Shown in pieces: positions 17,166 through 26,084 of a stretch of DNA of 64,000 nucleotides. The notes below the pieces were generated by a model. That model had not been told where the DNA came from, made no database searches, and was given only the letters and a program-made list of their open reading frames with translations. This stretch comes from CAYULW01 sp964445815 (GTDB taxonomy: Bacteria > Bacteroidota > Bacteroidia > Flavobacteriales_E > Vicingaceae): contig CAYULW010000006.1 of the NCBI GenBank assembly GCA_964445815.1, positions 99,382-163,381 of the forward strand, read 5' to 3'. Both the position numbers and the translations under genes were made by a program. Every line of letters starts with the position of its first letter. Position 1 is the stretch's first letter.

Positions 17166-18279
17166 AGCAATAAATATAGTCAGTTTTAACGTCCCTTATC
17201 CAGCAGATTATGGTGGAGTGATTGATGTCTTTTACAGAATTAAGGCTCTATCTGATTTAGGTGTAAAGGTTTATTTGCATTGCTTTGAATATGGCAGGGA
17301 GGTACAGTCTGAATTAGAAAAGCTTTGTGAGGAAGTTCTTCTTTATCCTCGTAATACAAAATTGATTAAACAATTGAATAAAATTCCATTTATAGTCAAT
17401 TCAAGAGATGATATTCAGTTGCTCGAAAACCTCAAGAAGAATAAGTATCCAATACTATTTGAAGGTTTGCATTCATGTTATTTTTTAGGGCATGAAGATT
17501 TGACATCAAGGAAAAAGGCTGTTCGAATGCATAATATAGAGCACCGGTATTATGCTCAACTGGCAAAAAGTGAGTCCAATTGGTTAAGAAGAAACTATTT
17601 CGGACTAGAATCAAATAAGCTCAAGTCTTATCAAAGCATACTAAAACATGCGAATCGTCTTTTTGCTATATCGGCTTCTGAGAACGACTACTTTTTAAAA
17701 CTGGGATATTCAAGTGTTTATCTCCCCGTTTTTTGCCAGAAATTTGATTCAAACGGAATAGCCAATAAGAAGGCTTATGCAATTTATCATGGGAATTTAG
17801 AAGTTGCAGAAAATGAAAGAGCTGTGTTGTTTTTGTTAGAGGTGTTTTCCGGATTAAATAGTCAATTAATCATCACAGGTCGGAATCCTGGCTCAACATT
17901 GAAGAAAAAAATTGCCGGACTTGAGAATGTGCGTTTGGTTGAAAGTCCCGATGAAAGAGAGCTGAATACCTTGGTTGATGAAGCGCAATTGCATTGTTTG
18001 CCCACATTCCAGTCTACAGGAATTAAGTTAAAATTAATTCGATCTCTAACCACAGGGAGTCACGTGGTGGCTAATGATATGATGCTTAAAGGTACTGAAC
18101 TTGAGCAATTTTGTGCAGTAGCAAATTCAGTTTCGGAGTGGCGAAATAAAATCAAGTCCTTGACTGATCTAGAAGTGAAACAAGAAGAACTAGAAGAGCG
18201 ATTTGAGTTTCTGAACAAGCGGTTCAATAATCTAAAAAATGCTAAGATTCTGCTGGAATGGTTGGACGAGGCTCCGTAA
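17155..18279 (+). CDS. Glycosyltransferase, GT4-like
   Basis: Protein of 374 residues. It opens NIVSFNVPYPADYGGVIDVFYRIKAL, the open-sheet start common to GT4 enzymes that act on polysaccharide intermediates. VRMHNIEHRYY and a C-terminal TFQSTGIKLKLIRSLTTGSHVVAN segment match the nucleotide-sugar side. The start is TTG at 17155, 11 bp inside the upstream gene; no ATG occurs in frame nearby, so coupling to the upstream gene is likely. The 3' end overlaps the convergent ftsE gene by 38 bp, the longest convergent overlap in the window. Confidence 0.82.
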   Translation: MEARAINIVSFNVPYPADYGGVIDVFYRIKALSDLGVKVYLHCFEYGREVQSELEKLCEEVLLYPRNTKLIKQLNKIPFIVNSRDDIQLLENLKKNKYPILFEGLHSCYFLGHEDLTSRKKAVRMHNIEHRYYAQLAKSESNWLRRNYFGLESNKLKSYQSILKHANRLFAISASENDYFLKLGYSSVYLPVFCQKFDSNGIANKKAYAIYHGNLEVAENERAVLFLLEVFSGLNSQLIITGRNPGSTLKKKIAGLENVRLVESPDERELNTLVDEAQLHCLPTFQSTGIKLKLIRSLTTGSHVVANDMMLKGTELEQFCAVANSVSEWRNKIKSLTDLEVKQEELEERFEFLNKRFNNLKNAKILLEWLDEAP

Positions 18280-18937
18280 TTGTTCCATTCTCAAATTGAA
18301 GAATCCTTCCGGGAAACTTTCTGATCAACTCATAATCATGGGTAGCAATTAATACTGCCTTGTTATTTTGGCTTATAGAAACTAGCAGCTTCATGATCTC
18401 TATAGAAGTTTCAGGATCTAAGTTTCCGGTAGGTTCATCAGCAAGAATCATCTCAGGATCATTGAGTAAGGCTCTGGCAATGGCTACTCTTTGTTGCTCT
18501 CCTCCAGACAATTCATGTGGCATTTTAAATCCTTTTGTGCCAAGTCCGACTTTCTCTAATACAACCTGAATGCCTTCTTTGATTTCTTTTTTCTTTTTCC
18601 ATCCGGTGGCCTTCATGACAAATTTCAAGTTATCATTGACGGTTCTATCAGAAAGTAATTGAAAGTCCTGAAAAACAATACCAATCTTTCGTCTTAAATA
18701 GGGAATTTTTTTTCGCTTTAGTTTCTTTAAATCAAAGCCAACAACCTTGCCTTCACCTTCTTTTAAATCCAGATCGCCGTAAAGTGTCTTTAAAAAACTG
18801 CTTTTCCCCGATCCGTTTTTACCCACCAGATAAACGATTTCCCCTTTCTCAATTCGAAGTCCGATATTGGAGAGTACAAGATGCTTTTTTTGAAAAACAT
18901 TAACACTATTTAATTCTACTATAGCTGTTCCGGGCAT
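18242..18937 (-). CDS. ftsE: Cell-division ABC transporter ATP-binding protein
   Basis: ABC ATPase of 231 residues: Walker A GKNGSGKS (39-46), Q-loop Q90, signature LSGGEQ (143-148), Walker B with D167/E168, H-loop H200. The VFQDFQLLSDRTV segment after the Q-loop and the short length fit FtsE, which with FtsX controls peptidoglycan hydrolases at the septum. ftsX is not adjacent, as is common in Bacteroidota. LolD-type lipoprotein exporters look similar, so the assignment rests on overall pattern and on proximity to the TPR gene, a pairing I recall from Flavobacteria. Confidence 0.85.
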   Translation of the reverse strand: MPGTAIVELNSVNVFQKKHLVLSNIGLRIEKGEIVYLVGKNGSGKSSFLKTLYGDLDLKEGEGKVVGFDLKKLKRKKIPYLRRKIGIVFQDFQLLSDRTVNDNLKFVMKATGWKKKKEIKEGIQVVLEKVGLGTKGFKMPHELSGGEQQRVAIARALLNDPEMILADEPTGNLDPETSIEIMKLLVSISQNNKAVLIATHDYELIRKFPGRILQFENGTITEPRPTIPAES

Positions 18938-19080
18938 CTTCTGAAAAGAGGTTAAAATTCAATGATCTAAATTGCATAAAACCTGAAGTCATTAGATATT
19001 TTGGATGCAATTATATCAACAGAAATGCGTTGAAAACTTAAAGGTAGTTAAAACGCTTTACCAATCGAGTCAACTACTTT

Positions 19081-19088
19081 TATTATTG
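19081..19088 (+). promoter_or_regulatory. Possible -7 box for the TPR gene
   Basis: TATTATTG differs from TAnnTTTG at one position and ends 16 bp before the TTG start at 19105. It is the best -7-like site in the 167-bp gap between the divergent ftsE and TPR genes. Confidence 0.4.
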
Positions 19089-19104
19089 GAAAACTAGCTA
19101 GATA

Positions 19105-22100
19105 TTGAAGAAAATTCGATTAAAAATGGCGCGACATTGCTCCGCTATTGTCATGACCTTATTAGGTGTGTTTTTGTGTGTCACGACCAATAGTGCACGG
19201 GCTCAATTTACTCTAAACCATACCGATGGTAATGTTGATTTCAGAAATGCGCTTGAATTGTTCAACAAGGAGAAGTATGTTCCTGCTCAAGAATATTTTG
19301 GAAAGTCCATTCAACAGATTGAAGATGTTCATTCTGAGATAAGGATAGATGCGGAATATTATTATGCGATCTGTGCAATAGAATTATTCCATGATAATGC
19401 ATCTTCTCTCCTAAAGGCCTTCATTGAAAATCATCCTGAAAGTAATCACATCATTGAAGCGCGGTTTAATCTGGCTAAATTTTTATTTCGGAAAAAGAAG
19501 CACGAAGACGTTATTGACTATCTAAAGGCAATTGATCCGCTTGATCTTGAATCCGAAGAAGTATCGGAATACTATTTTAAGTTAGGGTACTCTCATTTTC
19601 AATTGGATGAGTTTGATGAAGCATCTAAATATTTTTACGAGATAAAAGATACCGATAATCCCTATGTGGCAGCAGCTAGGTATTATTATGCGCACATTGC
19701 CTATCATCAGGGAAAGTATGAAACTGCCGCATCAAATTTTCAGAAAATAGAGAAAGATCAAAATTTTGGGCCTTTAGTGCCATACTACTTAACTCAGATT
19801 TATTATCTGCAGAAAAAGTATAAAAAAGTAATAGAGTATGCCCCATCTGTTTTAGATTCAGCTCCACCGAAAAGGGAGTCTGAAATAAGGAAATTGATTG
19901 GGAATTCCCACTATGAATTAGGAGAGTATGAACAATCCGTTAGCTATTTAGAAGAGTATCTAAAGTCCAATGCCGGATCTAATGAAGATTACTACCAGTT
20001 GGGTTATGCGTACTATAGTGCCCAAAAAAATGAAGCGGCTAAAACCTATCTTCAAAAAGCCATATCTTCCAATGATACAATGAATCAGAATGCTTATTAC
20101 TACATAGGTGAGTTAAATATTCGACTTGATGATAAAAGAGCGGCTAAAGACGCATTTAGAAGTGCTTATAAATTGGGGGTAGACGAAGAACTGACAGAAG
20201 ATGCTCTGTTTAACTATGCAAAAACGGCTTATGAACTGTCTTCGCATCCATATGACAACGCCATTTTGGCTTTTGAAGAATACATAAATACATATCCGAA
20301 TTCATCTAAACTATCTGATGCTTATGAGTATTTATTGGGTGTCTATTACACCACTAAAAATTATAAAGAAGCGCTAAAGTCTATTGATCGAATAAAAGAT
20401 AAAAGTATAGAGCTATTAGAGGCGAAACAGAGAATTGCGCATTACAGGGGTGTTGAGTTGTTTAGAAGCGGTGACTTTAAAGGAGCAATAGAACACTTTA
20501 ATTTATCTAGGAGTAATTTCTATGATCCTAAATTATACGCCACATCATTGTTTTGGAGGGGGGAAGCCTTTTACAATTTAGGAGATTATCAAAACGCAGA
20601 TGATTCATACTCAAACTTTCTTGCAACCAATGGTGCACTCATGCTTCCTTTTTATTCTAGGGCTTATTATAGTTTAGCCTATGCGAATTATGAGATGAAG
20701 AAATACAAGTCTGCAATTTTCTGGTTTAGAGAGTATCTGGATAATCCGGAATCCGGAGCAAAAGGATTGGAAAACGATGCATTATTAAGAATAGGAGATT
20801 CTTATTTTATTCAAAAGGAATATAGAAGTGCGATAGAATATTATGACCGTTCTGCCGATTTGGGTGTAAAAAACTCTGACTATGCTTTAATGCAAAGCGC
20901 CATTTCTAGTGGAGTGTTGGGTTCATATCAAGATAAAGCCTTAAAATTAGCCCGCTTATCAGAAAATAAATCCTCTTTGTATGCGGATGATGCATTATTT
21001 GAGTTGGGGAAAGTGCTTTTAATTATGGAGAAGCAAAATGATGCATTGGCTTCATTTACACAATTGGTTCAGGACTATCCAAAAAGCAGTTTTTTGGCTG
21101 AAGCTTACCTTAAAATCGGATTGATCCAGTTCAACGACAACCAAGATGAGATTGCACTTTCTTATTTTGATAAGGTCATAAAAGAATATCCTTCAAGCAG
21201 TCAATCTAAAGAAGCTTTAGATAAAGTGCGGAAGATTTTTATTGACAAGTCGGATGCTCAAGGTTTTGAAGACTACATAAATGGAGTGCCATTTGCTGAC
21301 ATAAGTAAAGGGAAGTTAGACTCTACTGCATACGTAATTGCAGAAAATAATTATTTATCAGGCAATTGTGAAAAGGCAACAAGAGATTTGAGTAATTACC
21401 TTAATCGCTATCCGGAAGGCATATTCAGTTTAAATGCACACTTTTATCGTGCTGAGTGTGAAGCGAAATCTTCTTTTGATCAAGAAGCAATAATGGATTA
21501 TAAATATGTCACCGAACAGGCCACAAATAAATTCACGGAGAAATCTTGGGTCCAATTGGCAAAGTTATATCAACGCAATCAACAATTGAGTAATGCAATT
21601 CAAGCCTATCAAAATTTGTACGATATAGCTCAACGCTCACAAAACAAAGATTTGGCAGAGAAGCAATTGATGCTTTTGCATTTCGAGAACGAACAATTTG
21701 AGGAAGCCACAAGCTATGCTAAGGTCATTTTGGAAAAAGAGCAGACAGATGCTGAACTCATTGAGCAATCTAAAGTGATTATTGCCAAGTCTGCTTTTGA
21801 ATCGGAAAATTATGATTCAGCCATTGTATATTTAGATTCTTTGGCAGATCGAACAACTGCATTTGGTGCTGAAGCAAAGTACATGCTCGCGCGCATTTAT
21901 TATTTGAAAGGTGATTACAATAAGAGTGACACATTAATTTATAGAATAGTAGATCAAGTCCCTTCTCAATCTTATTGGATCGCTAAAGGGTTCATCCTTC
22001 TCGCGGACAACTTTGTATCACGTGGGGATTATTATAATGCAAGAATCACATTTCAAAGTGTAATTGACAATTCAGACGATAAAGATTTAGTTGAGATTGC

Positions 22101-22254
22101 AAAAGAGAAGCTGGAAATACTAAAAGGTACTGAAGAACTGAATGAATCGAATGAAACAGCTCCAATTGAGATCATTATGGATGAAGAGAATGTCAAGAAT
22201 GATCGAATATTTAACTTGGAAGAAACAACTGGAAAAGGAGGTAAAAATGATTAA
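19105..22254 (+). CDS. Exported multi-TPR protein (about 1,050 residues)
   Basis: Large protein of 1,049 residues with a signal peptide (MKKIRLKMARHCS, then a hydrophobic stretch, ending about ARAQF) and TPR-like helical pairs almost throughout (repeats such as ALELFNKEKYVPAQEYF, YFKLGYSHFQLDEFDEASKYF, AYYSLAYANYEMKKYKSAIFWF). No catalytic motif is seen. It is probably a periplasmic or outer-membrane-associated scaffold. The start is TTG at 19105, since an in-frame TAG precedes it; ATG at 19126 is a shorter alternative that keeps the signal. The last 8 bp overlap the next gene, an outer-membrane receptor-like protein, so the two are likely partners. Confidence 0.8.
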   Translation: MKKIRLKMARHCSAIVMTLLGVFLCVTTNSARAQFTLNHTDGNVDFRNALELFNKEKYVPAQEYFGKSIQQIEDVHSEIRIDAEYYYAICAIELFHDNASSLLKAFIENHPESNHIIEARFNLAKFLFRKKKHEDVIDYLKAIDPLDLESEEVSEYYFKLGYSHFQLDEFDEASKYFYEIKDTDNPYVAAARYYYAHIAYHQGKYETAASNFQKIEKDQNFGPLVPYYLTQIYYLQKKYKKVIEYAPSVLDSAPPKRESEIRKLIGNSHYELGEYEQSVSYLEEYLKSNAGSNEDYYQLGYAYYSAQKNEAAKTYLQKAISSNDTMNQNAYYYIGELNIRLDDKRAAKDAFRSAYKLGVDEELTEDALFNYAKTAYELSSHPYDNAILAFEEYINTYPNSSKLSDAYEYLLGVYYTTKNYKEALKSIDRIKDKSIELLEAKQRIAHYRGVELFRSGDFKGAIEHFNLSRSNFYDPKLYATSLFWRGEAFYNLGDYQNADDSYSNFLATNGALMLPFYSRAYYSLAYANYEMKKYKSAIFWFREYLDNPESGAKGLENDALLRIGDSYFIQKEYRSAIEYYDRSADLGVKNSDYALMQSAISSGVLGSYQDKALKLARLSENKSSLYADDALFELGKVLLIMEKQNDALASFTQLVQDYPKSSFLAEAYLKIGLIQFNDNQDEIALSYFDKVIKEYPSSSQSKEALDKVRKIFIDKSDAQGFEDYINGVPFADISKGKLDSTAYVIAENNYLSGNCEKATRDLSNYLNRYPEGIFSLNAHFYRAECEAKSSFDQEAIMDYKYVTEQATNKFTEKSWVQLAKLYQRNQQLSNAIQAYQNLYDIAQRSQNKDLAEKQLMLLHFENEQFEEATSYAKVILEKEQTDAELIEQSKVIIAKSAFESENYDSAIVYLDSLADRTTAFGAEAKYMLARIYYLKGDYNKSDTLIYRIVDQVPSQSYWIAKGFILLADNFVSRGDYYNARITFQSVIDNSDDKDLVEIAKEKLEILKGTEELNESNETAPIEIIMDEENVKNDRIFNLEETTGKGGKND
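22235..22242 (+). promoter_or_regulatory. Shine-Dalgarno-like sequence before the receptor-like gene
   Basis: AAGGAGGT ends 4 bp before the ATG at 22247 and is a full anti-SD match at good spacing. It also encodes Lys-Gly-Gly of the TPR protein tail, so it may be fortuitous. It is notable because starts elsewhere in this window generally lack such sequences. Confidence 0.5.
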
Positions 22255-23902
22255 TCGTTTTCTTATACTGGCCTTCGTTTTTTCATTCTCGATAGGCTAT
22301 GCTCAGGATAATTTGCCCACGGATACATTTAGAGTGGTCAAAGAATATAAACCTTCACTAATTAATGCTGATAAAATCTCTTTTCAGCCGGAGATAGATG
22401 ATGAACCTCAAAAGTTAGATACCAAATTGAGCTATGAGTTCATCAATAAACAAATACCGGTAGACTTTGAAATTGATCTGATTAATCCAGCTAGAATTAA
22501 GGGAGAGCCTTTGGTTAGACTTTACAATGGATATGCTAAACTTGGTGTGGGAAATGCTTTTGTGCCATTAGCTGAGATCTATTATAATAATTTAAGATCT
22601 AAAAAGTACTCAGCTGGTACACACATTAACTATACAAAACTAAGGGAGGTAAACGCCATTAAGGAGAGTGATAGAAGTCAATTGCACACAGAAGTTTTTG
22701 GAAAACGGTTTTGGAAGACAAATACATTAGATGCTAATTTGTCATACGATCTGGAGCAATTAAATTATTACGGCTTTTATAAAACTTTTGAGGGTTTGAA
22801 TGTTCCTAAACCGATGAATGGTTTAGATCAGACATACAACCGTATTTCATCAAGTTGGAATCTGAAAAGTACGAAGCAAGATTCATTTAATTTGAGGCAT
22901 GAGGCTAATCTGGATTATAAACTGATTACAAATCAAGCGAAGCTTTCAGAGCATAATCTTGTGGCAAAAGGTCGATTAAGTCAGATTCATAATCGTGAGT
23001 TATATGCATTGGATCTTTCTTTCGATTACAACAAGTTTGAGAACATTTTTGAAAATTCAATTTTGGCAATTAAGCCTCAAATAAGCACCATTGGAGAAAA
23101 CTTTAAAATTACGGCTGGATTGGGTGTTTTCATGAATGCGGCGACAGAGGCAGACTTTCACTTTTATCCATTAGCGGAAATTAAGTTCAATGTGATTGAA
23201 GATTATCTGGTACCTTATGCAGGCGTAAAGGGTCAAATCAGACGCAATAATTACCAATCCATTACCCGAGAAAATCCATTTATTGCAGAAGCAATAGCTT
23301 TAAGCAATAGTAATGAGAAGATTGAATTATATGGGGGTTTTAGAGGAACCTTAAGTAAGAAAACATCTTTCAATGTGAACATGGAACACAGGCAAATTGA
23401 GGCCGAATACTTTTACGTCAAAGCATATGATTTCTCTAATGTGCTAGGTTATGACTTTGATTTGATATACGATGACCTTAAAGAAACTGCGATTAATGCG
23501 GAGTTAGCCTATAGACGAGACAAGAAAATTAATGTTTATTTGAATGGTCAATATATGTTTTTCGATACTGAACGAGAGATAGAAGCCTGGCACAGACCGG
23601 AAATAAAAATCAATCTTGGAGGAGAGTACAATTTGCGACAAAAAATCATTACCAGGCTTCAGATTTTTTATTGGGGAGAACAATTTGCGAAATCGGTTCG
23701 TACGGTTAATGCACAAACGGAAGTATATGCAGAAACCTTGGATCATATTATTGATCTGAACCTTGGTTTTGAATATCGATACACTAAGCGCCTATCCGCC
23801 TTTATTGATTTCAATAACTTAAGCGGAATTCGATATGAGAAGTATCAGGATTATCCTACAATTGGCTTTAATGTTTTTGGAGGATTAACTTATTCATTTT
23901 AA
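22247..23902 (+). CDS. Outer-membrane TonB-dependent-receptor-like barrel protein
   Basis: Protein of 551 residues from ATG 22247, with signal peptide MINRFLILAFVFSFSIGYAQ. The frame is open further upstream, but the earlier start would cost the signal peptide. The mature part starts with a linker (TFRVVKEYKPSLINADKI) and continues as many amphipathic strands with aromatic turns, ending GFNVFGGLTYSF with the terminal Phe expected of an outer-membrane barrel. No plug domain is obvious, so it is not a full TonB-dependent transporter; annotation pipelines often call this group TonB-dependent receptor or porin-like. It overlaps the TPR gene by 8 bp, suggesting an outer-membrane TPR-barrel complex. 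Substrate unknown. Confidence 0.75.
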   Translation: MINRFLILAFVFSFSIGYAQDNLPTDTFRVVKEYKPSLINADKISFQPEIDDEPQKLDTKLSYEFINKQIPVDFEIDLINPARIKGEPLVRLYNGYAKLGVGNAFVPLAEIYYNNLRSKKYSAGTHINYTKLREVNAIKESDRSQLHTEVFGKRFWKTNTLDANLSYDLEQLNYYGFYKTFEGLNVPKPMNGLDQTYNRISSSWNLKSTKQDSFNLRHEANLDYKLITNQAKLSEHNLVAKGRLSQIHNRELYALDLSFDYNKFENIFENSILAIKPQISTIGENFKITAGLGVFMNAATEADFHFYPLAEIKFNVIEDYLVPYAGVKGQIRRNNYQSITRENPFIAEAIALSNSNEKIELYGGFRGTLSKKTSFNVNMEHRQIEAEYFYVKAYDFSNVLGYDFDLIYDDLKETAINAELAYRRDKKINVYLNGQYMFFDTEREIEAWHRPEIKINLGGEYNLRQKIITRLQIFYWGEQFAKSVRTVNAQTEVYAETLDHIIDLNLGFEYRYTKRLSAFIDFNNLSGIRYEKYQDYPTIGFNVFGGLTYSF

Positions 23903-24003
23903 GTTAAGAAAGCCTCATTAAATTCCTTTCCTTTTGTTAATATTATGTTGATAAACATTCCTATTAATCATCGTTTGGAACCCTTATTAATTAAGGGTTT
24001 CGA

Positions 24004-24011
24004 TATCTTTG
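24004..24011 (+). promoter_or_regulatory. -7 box for gyrB
   Basis: TATCTTTG is a perfect TAnnTTTG, 24 bp upstream of the ATG at 24036. The TTG that would give a longer gyrB frame (24009) lies inside this box, so that start is unlikely. Confidence 0.65.
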
Positions 24012-24035
24012 AATAATAGGTTTTTAATTAAAAAT

Positions 24036-26000
24036 ATGAGCGAGAAAAAAGAGGAATTTAACAAGCATAATTATTCTGCTGATAGTATTCAGGCACTTGA
24101 GGGGATAGAGCATGTTCGTATGCGTCCATCCATGTATATTGGAGATGTTGGAACAAGGGGCTTGCATCACTTGGTTTATGAAGTTGTAGACAATTCTATT
24201 GATGAAGCACTTGCCGGTCATTGTAACAACATCAAAGTTGTAATTAATGAAGATAATTCAATTTCAACAGAAGATGATGGTCGTGGTATTCCTGTTGATA
24301 TTCATAAAAAAGAAGGAGTTTCGGCGCTTGAAGTTGTAATGACCAAAATTGGTGCCGGAGGTAAGTTTGATAAAGATTCGTATAAAGTTTCAGGTGGTTT
24401 ACACGGAGTCGGTGTGAGTTGTGTAAATGCACTTTCAGAGCACTTGAAAGCAACTGTCTATCGAAATGGTAAAATATATGAGCAAGAATACTCTAGAGGT
24501 AAAACCTTATACCCTGTAAAAGAAGTTGGTGAGACGGATAAGAGAGGGACAACCGTTACGTTTAGACCGGATCCTACAATTTTTACCCAAACGGTAGAGT
24601 ACAGTTATGATACTTTAGCAAACCGCTTGCGTGAATTGGCATATCTGAATAAAGGGATTACAATTCACTTGGTTGATAGACGTACTAAAGATGAGGAGGG
24701 CGAGTTTTTAGGAGAGACATTTCATTCTGAAGAAGGGCTTAAGGAGTTTATTAAATATTTAGATGGTAATCGCGAACCTCTAATGCAAGAGGTTATCTCG
24801 TTTGAAGGTGAAAAAAATGGCGTGCCGGTTGAGGTGGCGATGATTTACAATACATCTTACGGGGAAAATCTGCATTCATACGTTAATAACATAAATACAC
24901 ATGAGGGAGGAACTCACCTATCAGGGTTTCGTCGTGGATTGACACACACCCTAAAAAAATATGCGGATGAGTCAGGAATGCTCTCGAAGTTGAAATTTGA
25001 GATTTCCGGTGATGATTTTCGTGAAGGCTTAACAGCAATTATTTCTGTAAAGGTTCAAGAGCCTCAATTTGAGGGGCAAACGAAAACTAAATTGGGTAAC
25101 CGAGAGGTCTCTGCTTCAGTATCTCAGGCCGTTTCAGAAATGCTCTCATATTACTTGGAAGAGCACCCTGATGATGCTAAGACAATAGTGCAAAAGGTTA
25201 TCCTTGCGGCACAGGCTAGGCATGCGGCTCAGAAAGCCCGTGAAATGGTTCAACGGAAAAACGTCATGAGTGGCTCTGGTTTACCGGGTAAATTGGCAGA
25301 TTGTTCAGAGAAAGACGCTTCCTTGTGCGAAATATATTTGGTTGAGGGAGATTCGGCAGGTGGAACTGCTAAGCAAGGACGAGATCGTAAGTTTCAGGCC
25401 ATTATGCCATTGCGAGGAAAGATATTGAACGTAGAAAAGGCCATGCAGCATAAGATTTTTGAGAATGAAGAGATCAAGAATATTTATACTGCGCTTGGGG
25501 TAAAATTAGGAACCGAAGAAGACTCTAAGGCTTTGGACGTAAGTAAATTGCGTTATCATAAGATCATCATCATGTGTGATGCCGATGTGGATGGTAGTCA
25601 CATTGAGACTTTAATCTTGACCTTTTTCTTCCGCCACATGAAGGAACTAGTGGAAGGAGGAAACATTTACATTGCCACACCTCCATTGTATTTGGTAAAG
25701 AAGGGAAATAACTCTAAGTATTGTTGGTCAGATGAAGAACGTGATTTAGCTATCGCTGAATTTAAAGGCAGTGGTAAAGAATCATCTGTTAATGTACAAC
25801 GATATAAAGGTCTTGGAGAAATGAATGCAGAACAATTGTGGAGTACAACAATGGATCCTTCAACCCGTACTTTGAGACAAATTAGCATTGATAGTGCAGC
25901 TGAGGCTGACCGTACCTTTTCGATGTTAATGGGAGATGAAGTGCCACCACGTCGAGAATTCATTGAACGCAATGCCAAATATGCGAATGTGGATATTTAA
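24036..26000 (+). CDS. gyrB: DNA gyrase subunit B
   Basis: Type IIA topoisomerase ATPase subunit of 654 residues. The GHKL ATPase motifs (RPSMYIGD, DNSIDEALAG, GRGIPVD, GLHGVG) are followed by the transducer and the TOPRIM domain, with E437 in EGDSAGG and DADVDGSH from D515. The C-terminus has the QRYKGLGEMN motif. With GyrA it introduces negative supercoils. Length is typical of the short GyrB found in this phylum. ParE is similar, but the sequence and the usual gyrB-mdh-secDF neighbourhood favour GyrB. It ends in a strong bidirectional terminator. Confidence 0.96.
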   Translation: MSEKKEEFNKHNYSADSIQALEGIEHVRMRPSMYIGDVGTRGLHHLVYEVVDNSIDEALAGHCNNIKVVINEDNSISTEDDGRGIPVDIHKKEGVSALEVVMTKIGAGGKFDKDSYKVSGGLHGVGVSCVNALSEHLKATVYRNGKIYEQEYSRGKTLYPVKEVGETDKRGTTVTFRPDPTIFTQTVEYSYDTLANRLRELAYLNKGITIHLVDRRTKDEEGEFLGETFHSEEGLKEFIKYLDGNREPLMQEVISFEGEKNGVPVEVAMIYNTSYGENLHSYVNNINTHEGGTHLSGFRRGLTHTLKKYADESGMLSKLKFEISGDDFREGLTAIISVKVQEPQFEGQTKTKLGNREVSASVSQAVSEMLSYYLEEHPDDAKTIVQKVILAAQARHAAQKAREMVQRKNVMSGSGLPGKLADCSEKDASLCEIYLVEGDSAGGTAKQGRDRKFQAIMPLRGKILNVEKAMQHKIFENEEIKNIYTALGVKLGTEEDSKALDVSKLRYHKIIIMCDADVDGSHIETLILTFFFRHMKELVEGGNIYIATPPLYLVKKGNNSKYCWSDEERDLAIAEFKGSGKESSVNVQRYKGLGEMNAEQLWSTTMDPSTRTLRQISIDSAAEADRTFSMLMGDEVPPRREFIERNAKYANVDI

Positions 26001-26021
26001 GTTTTTGAGTTAATTTATAAT

Positions 26022-26051
26022 AAAAAAGAGCCGCATTTGCGGCTCTTTTTT
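26022..26051. terminator. Bidirectional terminator after gyrB
   Basis: A perfect 13-bp stem, AAAAAAGAGCCGC against GCGGCTCTTTTTT with a 4-base loop. It carries T-runs on both strands, so it can end gyrB and the convergent membrane protein gene, which stops at 26085. Confidence 0.9.
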
Positions 26052-26084
26052 GCTCCTGAAATTATGTACTAACCAATTTTTAAC

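Noticed and set aside
24009..24035. Longer gyrB start (TTG at 24009)
   Set aside because: The codon lies inside the perfect TATCTTTG -7 box; ATG 24036 starts the conserved N-terminus.
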